From positions 184,617,956 through 184,681,955 of the forward strand of contig CP136063.1 of NCBI GenBank assembly GCA_032622095.1: a stretch of 64,000 nt of DNA, in the 5' to 3' direction. The position numbers and the translations under genes were made by a program. The notes under the pieces are model-generated. The model ran no database searches. It saw only the letters and a list, made by a program, of their open reading frames with translations, and was not told where the DNA came from. The stretch's first letter is position 1; each line of letters starts with the position of its first letter. Of the stretch, positions 1 to 11,780 are shown in pieces. The DNA comes from Siphonodentalium dalli. Taxonomy: Eukaryota; Mollusca; Scaphopoda; Gadilida; Siphonodentaliidae.

Positions 1-1060
1 AACAACTGTCAAAACTTGTCAAAATAACGTAAAACAAGTAGTTCCAAACTGGGACATGGCTAGATAAAGGAGTTAAATCTAAAAAAAAACATTCAAAAAT
101 TATATTTGTTCAAAATGTATAATTTAATTTTTTTTTTAATCATTAATGTTAGCTGTTATATTATGCATTGTGACCGCAATAAAATCTTCCATAGTAGGCC
201 AGTCATTGTTCGCACTTAAATATCGAAAGCAATTTGCGGTCATAAAATTTACATACTGCACAAATTAGACATCCGCGAAAACATACATCCTGCAAAAGTC
301 TAACCGGTACGCAATATAGTTAGTACATATTTAATAATGTTTCCTAAAATAACTCGCGTGAAACCAGAAATGTGTTGTTCTGCGAGATATCCCCATCGCT
401 CCATTGACACGGCCAGACCAGCGTAGCAGTAAACACCCATAGGGCGTAATTAGAATGAGGTCACCCATCGTATGCCTCTCATGTACAGCACATGTTATCA
501 ACTTGATGCATGGGTTAACGGTAGTTCTCTGAATATATCAAGCTATGGCATACAGCTGTTTCATATGTCGACATTTATGTTAGCATACACTTCGTTAAAC
601 AAAAACGCCAATCAAAATATCTATCCATTAACTGTTTGTTTTACCACGAAAAAAATCGGACTCAGAACACAAATAACCGGCTTAACGCGCTTACACCTGT
701 TCACTTAACCGTCTTCAGATATCTCGCATGGCGATTTATTTAGCCTGGTTCAGCCACAGACTGTACAATATCTGCATTATATGTCATCCTTGTATAATAA
801 GAAGGCTCATGCCAATATATAGTTCTGATTGGCCAGTTGTTTCTATGTAAAACGAGGCACAACAACTTTGGCCAAAATAGTCAACATTTGGAAATTTCGT
901 GAAGGGCACGCGTTAGTTTCAGACCAAACATAAGTCCATTTGTTTTGATACTTTGATATTCCAAACAGTATATTTAGCGTAAAATTTATTGTCTTTAGAC
1001 TAAAAGCGGAATTTTTTTTCTAACTTTCGGTCAAATGTTTGAAATGAAATGGCAATCATG
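1..1060. other. AT-rich spacer, no gene recognised
   Basis: Open frames here are short and show no family resemblance or codon pattern. Near 70-90 an A-run follows the phrase GGAGTTAAATCTAAAAA, which recurs at about 5830-5850 and 24975-24990, so this is probably a remnant of a dispersed repeat. Nothing else is supported. Confidence 0.6.
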
Positions 1061-1262
1061 AATTGGAAATTTCCAACCATATAGGGGATGTTAGGTTGGA
1101 AATGTCCAACATATATATGGAAAATTTTAGGTACCAGTATGAAATTTCTAACCCAAGGGGTGTAAATGGAAATTCTGTGACGTTGAAATATTTCACCGGT
1201 TCAAGGGGAAGGGTGCGGTTGGAAATTCCATGGTGGACACCCCCATACATGCACGGAGACCT
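1061..1262. mobile_element. Fragment of the TTGGAAATTTCCAAC (hAT-like) repeat family
   Basis: The stretch carries repeated TTGGAAAT / ATTTCCAAC dyads and the phrases 'ggggtgtaaatggaaattctgtgac' style, also found in the longer copies at 18142-19271, 47284-48014, 51729-52613 and 57360-58080. Termini are not preserved, so it is a partial copy. The open frames on both strands here are by-products of the dyads and are not taken as genes. Confidence 0.55.
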
Positions 1263-2070
1263 TCTAGCCAAATGTAAAGTACCGCATAATGACATAATGT
1301 ACACGTACCTTCAAACCTTGAAGATATCTCGATATGACATTATGCCATTATAAACATCTCCAAAGCGAGTCACAAAAATGAATCCGCTTTTTGTCAGAAG
1401 AAAATGAAACTTCTGTATAGTGAGAGGTCGTTGTGTTTTCATTGCGTCCTTGTGTAAATTCATGAATATTATATCTACACTCGCGAAGCCGATGTATCAT
1501 ATATATGGTATAACCAGCTGATAGATGCAGCTAGTATGCAGTGCATGAGCTATAGCCTATAATGTCACTATTCGAAAGAATCTTGGGAATAAATTTGTAA
1601 GCGAATGGCGAAGTGAAATATCAACTATGGAAAAGTGTAGAACATATCGAATCATTAAGCACGATTTTGGAATTGAAAAATATCTTTCAGTGCTAAATTA
1701 TAGAAATCTTTGATTACAGTCAAAATTTGGGTGCACTAATATTTATCTTCCCATTGAAACTGGGTCTTGGTCTAACTCTAAGAAACCTATTGAAGAGCTA
1801 GTCTGAACATATATACTGCACTCGCTGTTCAATAGGGGACGAATACCATTTGATAATGGAATGCACCAGAGTTAGCTCTTTACGGAACAGATTTCTACCC
1901 GCCGCCTTACTGAGCAAATAAACGTTTATAACTTCTGCTCAATTCTAAACACAACCGATACTGTACATATGAACAAGTTTTGTGGGTTTTAAGATACGCC
2001 CAACATGCTGCATAGTTCAGTCCTTGTCGAGGGTATACCTCACAGGAATAGACTTTGCAACCATTGGCCA
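1263..2070. other. Spacer, no feature recognised
   Basis: AT-rich sequence with no open frame of note, no repeat shared with the rest of the window and no splice-flanked exon that I could see. Confidence 0.5.
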
Positions 2071-3578
2071 CAGGGGCCTGTAACGCGCTCCGCTGTCCTC
2101 CCCCCTTTGCGCTGCCCATATACGCCGCTTCTGTATACGCGCCTGCTTCACGTTAATGGTAGGATAATAGGACAAGGGTAACTGTAGAAATTCCCATCCC
2201 TCGGCAATTGGACAAATTTAGGCCATTCACATCAGTAATGCCACAGATATAGCCACGGATGTATCGGCGAAGAATTCATCTTTCGACCAATACCACAAAC
2301 TCCCATCAAAACCATTCATATACATAGCATTTGATAAAATTTTAACCACCGAATATTGTCTCGGAAGACCGTAAATTTTCGGATTGATCCGCTCAAAATA
2401 CAATGGACGATATCTTCCTCTAACTTCACCCCCGTGCGGCTTACTATAATTAAAAAAACAGCCAAACGATCAACTAAACGTTTAGCGCTCAGGGATTCTT
2501 GTCGGCTAATAATTTATTTACTCATACAAATCAACAGATCGTCAAATATAAAGACATTTTTTTATAGAAGTTTTAATAAACCATTCAATAGCCACAGTAG
2601 CTATCTGGCAATGGTATATATATTTCGATTTTGTTCCAATGTTTAAACCTGGCATTGCCAGATAGCTACTGTGGCTATTGAATGGTTTATTAAAACTTCT
2701 ATAAAATAAATGTCTTTATATTTGACAATTTGTTTCTTATATTTCACTGGAATGTTCTTCTAAGTTCAGTTGTAAAACATATATATTCGATTTACAACAT
2801 ATAATTCACCCTATGCAATTAGTGTTTGTTGCAATGGTTACGAAATTACCATTTAATAGCTTTGAACGACATTATTTTTACAAATCTATCATGCAGACCA
2901 CGAGTTCAACATGTCAATATTGCATCGATTTTAAACTTCGCGGTTACTAAAATGAAAATAATAGAACAGCCAATCAGCGTCCAGTATTCTAATCGAGGTC
3001 AGGTCACAATGAATATTGTAAAAAAAATGAAAAAAAGTTGGAATTATCGACAGATTTCTCCTCTATAGAAAGTGTTTACTGACGATCTGTTGATATGTAT
3101 GAGTAAATAAATTATTAGCCGACAAGAAATCCCTGAGCGCTAAACGTTTAGTTGATCGTTTGGCCGATTTTTATTTATAGTAAGCCGCACGGGGGTGAAG
3201 TTAGAGGAAGATATCGTCCATTGTATTTTGAGCCGGATCAATTCGAAAATTTACGGTCTTCGGAGACAATATTCGGTGGTTAAAAAATTATCAAATGCTA
3301 TGTATATGAATGGTTTTGATGGGAGTTTGTGGTATTGATTGAAAGATGAATTCTTCGCCGATACATCCGTGGCTATATCTGTGGCATTACTGGTGTGAAT
3401 GGCCTAAATTTGTCCAATTGCCGAGGGATGGTGAAAAGGTGAATTTCTACAGTTACCCTTGTCCTATTATTACCCTTGTCCTATTATCCTACCATTAACG
3501 TGAAGCAGGCGCGTATATAGAAGCGGCGTATATGGGCAGCGCAAATGGGGGGACAGCGGAGCGCGTAACACGCCCCTG
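2071..3578. mobile_element. Foldback element with hAT-type ends and an interrupted right arm
   Basis: A long inverted repeat. The left arm runs 2071-2613. The right arm runs 2653-2726 and then 3084-3578, with about 357 bp of unrelated sequence (2727-3083) between its two parts. The tips are CAGGGGCCTG... on the left and ...CGCCCCTG on the right, which fits hAT-type terminal repeats (CAGGG start). Flanks resemble each other (CATTGGC on both sides) but a clean 8-bp target duplication is not seen. The loop at 2614-2652 is AT-rich. No transposase reading frame is present, so it is non-autonomous. The 2727-3083 segment is bordered by GAC on both sides, which suggests a later insertion into the right arm; loss of the matching part from the left arm is the alternative. 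Confidence 0.8.
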
Positions 3579-3639
3579 TGCATTGGCATACTATATTATT
3601 CGGATCACCGCAGCACCACCTTACCTTACCATCTCTAGA

Positions 3640-3805
3640 CATACATGTGACGACGGCAAATGTTTACGATGACTTTATTAAATTTCAATGTTATACTTAC
3701 CATTTTATTTGTTTACGCCATAGTGCTATTTATTATATATTGATTTGTATTACATATGTAATTAGAACAACAATAAAGAATCTTGAATCTTGAATCTTGA
3801 ATCTC
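3640..3805 (+). mobile_element. 3' tail of a CR1/L2-like non-LTR retrotransposon
   Basis: The segment ends AATAAAGAATCTTGAATC followed by about three more TTGAATC heptamers (3773-3803). Short tandem repeats at the 3' end instead of a poly-A tail are characteristic of CR1/L2-type LINEs. Only the untranslated tail remains. It directly abuts the right end of the hAT-like foldback. Family assignment is inference from the tail alone. Confidence 0.55.
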
Positions 3806-5880
3806 ACACATGCATGCAGTCGCGCTGTGGTTAATGAATGCTAGATGTTGGTTGGTCGAAATTACGTCGCACGCAGACCCCTATATACTTGCTTCAACGT
3901 TGTGTAAACGCAACTTTCAACGAGCTACATGTATACCGCGCGCGTAAATGTGAGCTAATTATGCTCTATATTAATCTGCCAGTTGACTATCCTGGATGGA
4001 GCGCAATCAAATCAACATCGATTTCTTAAGTGGAAACAATCATGTTGATAACGTAACAAGTGGCTACATTTGTCTCAAGCTGAGGAAAAATTCTATGGAC
4101 AAATATTGCTTACATTAAATGTTAACAAATTATACAACATTGCGGTGGCATACGGGATAATATTTGAAACTTCATAATGTCAATGTGACAAAAAACGAGA
4201 GGCCGATCACGATCGGCAGATGTTTAACCCATACCTTGGCGATAGCGACTCGCCATAACTGATAATTTGTCAAAGATATGATCACAGGAATTAATCCATA
4301 TATCAGTACCCAACTTGAAATCAAAAGCTCAAATAATTTGTCTTAAGAAAAGGTTAAAGTATTTGGGTTGGGGAGGAGTAGTTTTAAATCTCATAACTCT
4401 GTCCCTATTCACACAAGGACCTCTCACTGTGAGATCCAATGGTTTAGTGATTTCGGAGGACATGTTTAGGAGTTTAAGTTAACTCATTGGAAGCAAAAGT
4501 GATAAATCCCTAACTTTGCCACTTTTGACATGCCAGATATTCAAAATTTATTATTCACTTCTAAAGAGAAATTATAATTGTTGACTGCTTAGAACGACAT
4601 ATATGTAGGGGATTCCATCTCGTATTTAAATGGTACTTTAATTACTCCCCCCCCCCCTTCCCCCATTCTCCCCAGTTATTTTGTTTATCAAACATGGACA
4701 GATATAAGATCAGATCTGACCTGTGTATTAAATAAGATTAAGTGTTTCATAACAGGGGTGTATGGTTTTCAAAAATATATGTAGTTTATACAATTCAAAA
4801 GTATTATCTATATAATGTTATACAGACATAATATGATGGGGATGCTGGCCCCTATGACCACTAAATCGTTCATATAAAAGAAAGTAAGTTAGCCCTCATT
4901 TGAATGGTTTCACACATTACAATGTTTTACAAGTAGCTTGGGCACTAAAAGCCACAACCTTCAATGTTAATCTTCTAAGTGCTCTGTGGCCCCTAAAATT
5001 CAATCAACCATGAAAATGTGAACAAATGGGAAAATAAGGTTCCTGGAAATACTAACATCTACCATATTGATTTTCAAAACAAGTCATCACTTACAATAGT
5101 CATGTATATTTATCTTCCCATTGCATAGATAAATCATATTGGCTATCAGCTGTTGTTTTAATTTCAAATTGAAAGCACGTGTCTGAAGGGTTAATATATT
5201 TTTCAAAAATCAATTAATCAGTCAATACCAAAATTGATAGAAGTGAATAGTGTGCCAAGATACCCAATAGATATTAAGAGATATGAGGAAGAGTCCATGT
5301 ACATTATAGCATGTGTCTATGGAAACCTTGGAAAGGGTTAATTATTTTTGAAGCAAATTAATGGAATTTAGAAGACACTTATATAGGTGAGGGGTGCCCT
5401 TATCTCACCCTGTAATGAAATTTCAAGAATAGGAAAAACACCAGTCTTGTGCTGCCATTAATCAATTTGACAGTTAGAATAAACAAACAGCCAACCACCA
5501 GTGTTGTTTATCTTGCTTGACCCACCAGAGCTCTGTATCATATGTCATCACTCATTTCATAACAGATTTCACAATGACAACATCTATAAAAATCCTCTCA
5601 TATACTCTGGATGTTGGATGATCACATGGTAATTTATTGATATCATTATATTACATGAAACTATTGCAATAAAATCTTCATATTTTCAAAACAGGATATC
5701 ACACCTAATTAATCTTAAAAAACTAAAATAAATGAAAGCGTCAATTTTTTTTATTATTTAAATTTTTTTTTTATTGTTATTATTAGTTCAAACAAAATTT
5801 AATATTTGTATATGCTAAATTTAGCAAGGAGCTAAATCTAAAAAAAAAAAATTAAAAAAAAAAAAAAACAATTCTCAATT
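3806..5880. other. Spacer, no gene recognised
   Basis: No convincing coding region. A short motif near 4190-4245 (GGCCGATCACGATCGGCAG and neighbours) recurs inverted near 46105-46165. A C-run lies at about 4648-4657. The rest is AT-rich single-copy-looking sequence, ending in A/T homopolymers at 5745-5885. Confidence 0.5.
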
Positions 5881-6190
5881 TTTTTTCTCGAAAAAGGGTC
5901 GTAACTCCTTTAAAATTAATCGGATCAAACCCATATTCGAACTCGATCTGTATTTTGGGCTGTGAAACTCACATACCAAATTTGGTTACAATGTTTGAGT
6001 TATGGCAGAATGCGTGAATTCTAAGTTGAAAAAGGGCCATAACTCTGTAACAAAATCTCGGATCAAACCCAAATTCGAACTCGATCTGTATTTTGGGCTG
6101 AGAAACCCATATACAACATTTGGTCTCGATCGGATAAAAAATGTTTGAGTTATCGCATTACTCGTAAAGTGTCTACGGACAGACAGACAG

Positions 6191-6240
<50 letters not shown>

Positions 6241-6325
6241 GGACGAACGACGAGTGGTCAATCCGGGCAACGACACTATGTTTACCATACTATGGTATGG
6301 GTAAACATAAAAAGCATAATTTGCC
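5881..6325 (+). mobile_element. Pearl-like non-autonomous element with tandem core and GACA/GACG tract
   Basis: Two tandem core units of about 138 bp start near 5893 and 6031. They share the phrases 'ataactc', GGATCAAACCC, TTCGAACTCGATCTGTATTT and GTTTGAGTTAT. They are followed by an ACGG/ACAG tetranucleotide tract and then a short 3' segment with a dyad (CCATACTATGGTATGG at about 6286-6301). Tandem core, then tetranucleotide tract, then a structured 3' end is the architecture described for pearl elements of bivalves, which are often related to Helentron-type rolling-circle elements. No protein is encoded; the open frames over the tract are spurious. Confidence 0.65.
6176..6244. repeat. (GACA/GACG)n microsatellite
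   Basis: A nearly uninterrupted GACA tetranucleotide run with GACG variants at the start, middle and end. It sits inside the pearl-like element and is best read as part of it. Confidence 0.95.
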
Positions 6326-6387
6326 AATGAAGTCACTTAATATATAGTAAACTAGCTTGCGATAACAGTTGTACAATAGATGCTGAT

Positions 6388-6787
6388 TTAACCCTTTACC
6401 CAACAAAACGGCCAAAACCGGCCAAATAAAGCTTCAACAGCCTAAAATATGTTCGGTCTGTCTCAATAGAACCATACAAATATGGATATCATTGGAACCG
6501 GCTATTTGACCACATTGTGATAGTTACAGTTATGCCCTGTGCCAATGCATTCTCTTATATATGCGAGTCGACCATAGGTCGCCTCGCATATATAAGAGAA
6601 TGCATTGGCCTAAACAAAATCTTTTTTTAACACTTTTTACCATTTTTTCTTACATTCTTTAACAATTTTATAATTTTTAATGTGTTAAGCCAATGCATTC
6701 TCTTATATATGCGAGGCGACCTATGGTCGACTCGCATATATAAGAGAATGCATTGGCACAGGGCCCTTCTGTTGGGTAAAGGGTTAA
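6388..6787 (+). mobile_element. piggyBac-like MITE, copy 1 (TTAA-flanked, 400 bp)
   Basis: The element is bounded by TTAA on both sides and starts and ends with CCCTTTACCCAACA and its complement. TTAA targets plus CCC-starting inverted repeats are typical of piggyBac-type elements. It contains two long hairpins, 6541-6609 and 6689-6757, each about 69 nt with arms GCCAATGCATTCTCTTATAT.... The two hairpins are also inverted copies of each other. A second copy of the same length in opposite orientation lies at 34590-34989. No coding sequence. Confidence 0.85.
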
Positions 6788-6848
6788 GTCGCAGATCCTG
6801 TCCAGTACTATCATATAGCGGAGTTTATGCCAAGTGACACGCTCGTTT

Positions 6849-7292
6849 AAAGGCCCACTTAATTTTCGAATCCCCAGATCACATTATATACAACATATTC
6901 CATATTATATACCATTTGAAAGAGGCAGCTCCAAAACATTATATTATCAACTTATCCGGTGTACTAAACTGTGAACATGTTGTTTTTGCCAAGGTACCGA
7001 CGTGTGTTATGTGCTTAATGGTATGTACTGCCAGTCTAATATTCTCAATGGAATGGGAATAACTCTATTTCTTTTGTGTGTGAATTATGATGAATTATGG
7101 GGTGAGTAACGGGGGAAGTCTTGGTGTGAATCTGAGAACCGCTGTCCCCGTCTTGGTGGACACACCTATAGGCCACATGTGTTCCCCATTCCGGTAGCAT
7201 ATACATATTTTTTTTCATCTTCCAAATGGTATATAATATGGAATATGTTGTATAAAATGTGATCTGGGGATTCGAAAATTAAGTGGGCCTTT
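6849..7292. mobile_element. MITE with about 70-bp terminal inverted repeats
   Basis: The left arm (6850-6918) begins AAGGCCCACTTAATTTTCGA and the right arm (7222-7291) is its near-perfect complement. Both arms include ACATATTCCATATTATA. The interior of about 300 bp has no open frame. Flanking bases do not give a clear target duplication, so I do not assign a superfamily. Confidence 0.8.
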
Positions 7293-7917
7293 CAAATTAC
7301 CGGTTTATTCCACACACACACATACACACATCATTACTTCCAGTTACGCAGCATAATTTAACAAGTACGCAAATACCGATTACGTTTTAATCACATTTAC
7401 TCCATCACCTCCTACGACATGGCCAGATATGCTTGCCAATATACACAAGGCGTAATAATATATACACGTATTGTAATACATAATTGTTCGATAAAATATA
7501 ATAGAAAATCAACATCGAATTTAAACGACTTATATGCCGGATTCGTCATCTCCAGTTTAAACCTACCAGTTTAAACCTGCATTGACGGCCCAGACAAACC
7601 CGGGTCTAATGTGGTGTTGTGGTTGTTCAGTGGTTGTCCAGTGGCTAGCTCATTCGGTGAGATAAGCATGCACTCCAACTGCCCAGTTACCAAGCAGATC
7701 AAGGTATCCGGCGGATCACAATCAGCCCGGTATAATGCGTATTGGCACGTCCTCAATTAACGTGAACAATATATATTGTATAATTATATCAGAGCTGTTA
7801 CGTCTATATATACAGAAAAAAAATACACTAGAAAAATTTATCGCTTCTAGCGAATGTACGGACTCCGGAGTAAAGGGTGTCTGGGTGTGCATCCTTGGTA
7901 AATGTGTATTACACGTA
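7293..7917. other. Spacer, short CA run only
   Basis: A short CACA/CATACACACA stretch lies at about 7312-7331 and a duplicated phrase (CCAGTTTAAACCT) near 7553-7578. Open frames overlapping 7571-8182 run into the following MITE and are not coding. Confidence 0.5.
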
Positions 7918-8425
7918 CAGTACCAGTCAGAAGAAGTGTTATATTGAGGCGCGCCTTTATTGCGATATTGAGTGCGCTTAATTTCGAAAAAGGCGCAATT
8001 ATATCGCAATACCAAAAATCTGTCGCGCTTATTATTGCGATATTGAGCGCAGAATAATCCGATTTTATGCGCACATTGTCGCAATATTGAGCGCGACAAC
8101 ATTGCATATACAGACCCGATAGTGTTATATGTATATTAGATAAATACTGTGCATACAGCGCTAGTGTACATATAGCGTACATATAACATTTACAACTATA
8201 AGTATATGTACAAATCTAAAACATTGTCTCTAGAAGAACCAATAATTTGCTTTAAATGTCACAATTTTTGAGCGCAAGATATCGCGAAATATTGCGATAT
8301 TAAGCGCAAAATATTGCAATAATATCGCAAGCGGTGCGCTTATAAGCGTTTTCTCTTGCATTATTATTGCGATATTGGGCGCGAAAATAGCGTGCTTAAT
8401 ATACCACTACTTTTGACTGGTACTG
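7918..8425 (+). mobile_element. Tc1/mariner-type MITE, copy 1 (508 bp, TA-flanked)
   Basis: Terminal inverted repeats start CAGTACCAGTCAGAAGAAGT on the left and match ACTTTTGACTGGTACTG on the right, with TA on both sides. This is the end sequence and target of Tc1-like elements. The interior lacks any transposase and is packed with variants of ATTGCGATATTGAGCGC on both strands. A second copy of the same length in opposite orientation lies at 14273-14780. Confidence 0.85.
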
Positions 8426-8432
8426 TATATAC

Positions 8433-8661
8433 GCCCTGTCACTAACTCGCGGCCATATTGGATCCACCAGGTCCGATTCCGTGGTTTCATAGATTTACCC
8501 AGCCCCGGTTCCGCGGTTTTAGTGCTACAGGTCAAAGTATTGGAGTCGCATTTCCATATATGGAGCTTTTGAATTATTCATGACTTCCATATATGGAAAG
8601 TTAGGTAAGACCACGGAACCGGACCTGGTGGATCCAATATGGTCGCGAGAAAGTGATAGGG
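8433..8661. mobile_element. Small foldback element
   Basis: Inverted arms of about 54 bp at 8433-8487 and 8608-8661 share CCATATTGGATCCACCAGGT and TTCCGTGGT. Inside lies a shorter dyad (TTCCATATATGGA) occurring twice. It starts eight bases after the Tc1-like MITE ends. Confidence 0.7.
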
Positions 8662-8723
8662 TGTATTGCTGTGTGCCATATGGATGAGGCTAGACGTCCA
8701 TAAACTGTTGCTTGTAATAAGCC

Positions 8724-8920
8724 TTATTTCTAAGTCGCTGCCATAATGGATCCATCTATAGCACCGTTCCGCGCATTCAGTGCTATATATACAGGTCAGC
8801 GTTCTGGAGTATAGCATTCCATATATGTAATGCGCCTCCAGAATTTGACCTGCAGCACTGAATGTGCGGAACTTGGCTGGATTGATCCAAGGTATATATG
8901 GCCGCGACTTAGATATAAGA
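8724..8920. mobile_element. Second, diverged foldback related to the preceding one
   Basis: The arms pair around TCTAAGTCGC...CCATAATGGATCC on the left and GGTATATATGGCCGCGACTT on the right, with inner pairing of CATTCAGTGCT/AGCACTGAATG and TCTGGAG/CTCCAGA. GGATCCA, CCGTTCCGCG and CCATATAT link it to 8433-8661. The open frame spanning 8578-9066 on the minus strand is produced by these repeats. Confidence 0.6.
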
Positions 8921-9277
8921 CTCATGCATGTGCACTGTGCACGACGAACATAAGTTTCGATAAAACAAGATGAAAGCAATGCAAATGTTGAATTGTTGAC
9001 ATGAAGCCGTTCTGTTTGCCTGCACAACGGCATTTGTGCAGGTTTTATGAACATAAATGACCGCAACGAGGTCTTCTATAGCTATGAATACAACACGCAC
9101 AGTGTCAGCTGGTCCATATATAAAGACACCCTCAGTTTGGATATTTACAAATGATCATATCTTAATACGGCAGCATATATTATTAAATTAAAGAGTCTTC
9201 GGTCAACATGGCATGCACGCACAATCACAAAATTAGCATAATGTGTCTAAACGTATATATAGCCGCTCTCTAAAAAC

Positions 9278-10164
9278 ACCCCATGCATCCGGACATGCTC
9301 GTAGCGGAAGACATGCTCGTAGCGGAATAACCACATGCCCCGCCATTTGCACATCGTCTTTAGTTGTCGTAAGTTATTTCATAAAAACACGGTTTATTTT
9401 ACCTTGATTTTTTTTAAACGTTAACAGCGATAATCGGTCTACAGAAATGAGCGGTTGTGGTTCCGCAATTTGCATATTACTGTTCGATAATCGGGTTTTA
9501 TACGAAAATTATGACCTGAAATACTTACTCGATATAAGTTTTATCAAATTTTAATGAATCTTTGCATTGACACGTTATATAAAATACAGTCTCTCAAAGT
9601 ATGATATCTTAGCTTCAAAATGAACTGGACATGTTTGCGATGTCAATCATATTAGTGCCCGAAAAAATAGTTTCCATGGAGGCACTCACTTGATTTTGGG
9701 GAATGTCTATAGCAAACGTAAAACCACTGCTATAGACATACCATATTTTCTTGCTATGACCTGAATATATGGTTATTTTTTACTATCGAAAATGTAGAAA
9801 CATGACTGAAAATGTTGTCTATTATATTAAGGGAATATCCGCGGAAATAGCAATGTATGCAAAGACTATATTGTCTGGGCTGTTACCACAGAAATCGTAA
9901 TTTTATGTAAGAAATGCAAATTTTGCCACAATTTTTGGCCTAACTTCCCGGTAAAATAGGATTAAACTGCGTCCATGTTTAAAGAAGTTTGATGTACAGT
10001 TGGGTAAATTATAGCCACAAATAGTACCACCACCGTCAACCACTGGTATGTGTTGGTTTTGGTGCAACATGTGTCTAACCGTGAACGGTGTGCAAATCGC
10101 GGGCCATATGGTTATTCCGCTACGAGCATGTCTTCCGCTACGAGCATATCCGGATGCATGGGGT
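9278..10164. mobile_element. Element bounded by about 75-bp inverted repeats
   Basis: The left arm (9278-9352) and right arm (10089-10164) are complementary over CACCCCATGCATCCGGA, ACATGCTCGTAGCGGAA and GCCATTTGCACA-type segments. Each arm carries the same internal tandem duplication of a 17-bp unit (ACATGCTCGTAGCGGAA). The 735 bp between them is AT-rich with no reading frame of note. The type of element is not known to me. Confidence 0.65.
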
Positions 10165-10309
10165 GAAAAAGCCTATGGAATCCTGTTATGCCCCCCTCCC
10201 ACCCCCGGATGCGCGTGTAAACTACTGTATATATGGGTGTCGAAACAAGCGACGGAAGCAAAAAATGTCGAACGCGTGTGTAAATCAGAACCCGAAACAA
10301 GCAAAGGAA

Positions 10310-10760
10310 TGGAAATTATACAACGAGGTAACAGACGAAAGAGAAATTAGCCGCCAGGCGAAACAACCATAGACGGCGAAATAATCAAATGAATTTTCGT
10401 TTGATTTTTTTGGGTTGTTTCGCTGTATTGGTTCAAAAAATCTAAATGACCGGAGAACAGTTAATCGCGACACGTCAACTGTATGTTTTTTCTTTAGATG
10501 TTGCCATATTATCTGGTGTTCCAGCACTTCCTGTCATATTCCAGACTACGCGAAACAACCGAAGCAAGCGAAAAAATCAAACGAAATTTCGCGCATTACA
10601 ACTTATATATACGTGCAGTGTTACGCTTTTCTGATGGAAATCACATCCATGTGTAGTATTCTGTATTTTGTCGCCGAGGAAAGGGCAAACAATTACAACG
10701 AAACAAATGGAGGAACCGAAGTTATCAAACGGAATTTCGTTTGATTATTTCGCTTTCATA
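10310..10760. repeat. Degenerate repeat of GCGAAACAACC and AATCAAACGAAATTTCG phrases
   Basis: Phrases such as GCGAAACAACC, GCGAAATAATCAAA and AATTTCGTTTGATT recur in both orientations at about 10357-10425, 10547-10597 and 10690-10770. The spacing is irregular, so this looks like a decayed foldback or several nested fragments. Overlapping open frames on both strands share the repeated phrases and are not taken as genes. Confidence 0.45.
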
Positions 10761-11780
10761 GCTTATTTCGCCATGCAATATACAGTGGTTTACACGCGCA
10801 ATACATGTCAGTCGCTTATGAACAGCGACCGTGTAGAATCACGTGCTCTGTACGTGTCGCTAGAGGTACATAATAATGTATAGGATCACCTGCACAATCA
10901 CTCGAAGCACAATCTCTCAACTGCATGCAGAAGCAAACAATGCGTGTCCGTGTTCATTGATTTATCATAATGGGCATCCAGCTGAGCGATAATAAAAGAA
11001 CTTCAAAAGAGCTTTCAGATGTCTTTGTGAAGGGTGTGTCCAATCACTTAACAGTAATTAACAACCATACAAACTACAAAATTCATGCTGACTTGCGTCT
11101 GTCGTGTTTTCTCACCTAATCTGAACTCGAAATTTGAAACCGTAAGATGGGATGCACTATCATGGATATACTATATATAATAAAAATAAGTTTATCACAT
11201 CGCATCCATTTGCAGCTTGCTAAACCAGTTTCAAACTTTACTTTAAGGTTGATCATACAATTAGTAATTCACTGTGTAATCTATATGGTGCAAATATGTA
11301 TATTTATTTCGCACGAGATGCATACATGACTGTGCTGATTCATATTTAAAGGTACATAACCCGATGCAATAGTCACCATATCATCAGATTCCAATAACAA
11401 CAACAAAACTCTTTAAACAACACTATTGTTATCAGAATCGATTAATTACCAAAAACATGCTAACCACTGTGAACTATGGTATAAAATTTCCCAAAACGTG
11501 TTATATATCACCACAACGCAATTTGATATTGAGGGTATGTCGGTCGGCTCGTCGAATAATTGCTGTAGGCCGCCAAATATTCCAGGTGGTGAAAAATAAC
11601 AGGTTTCAAAAATCGATATCTGATAAATCTGTGTTTGATGGGTGGGTTCCTCGACTGGAATCAAATATGTTTACCCCCCCCCCCCCCGAAGCCAAAGTAA
11701 TAGTAATTTAGGAGCGTTTATTCGAATTATGTTTCTTTAACCGTTCCATGCTACAGACTGGAGCTTTCTGAAATTCTGTT
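10761..11780. other. Spacer, no gene recognised
   Basis: No open frame with recognisable protein features. A C-run lies at about 11672-11686. Nothing else stands out. Confidence 0.45.

Noticed and set aside
5986-6336. Open frame with repeated CLSV residues on the minus strand
   Set aside because: It is the translation of the GACA/GACG microsatellite in the pearl-like element.
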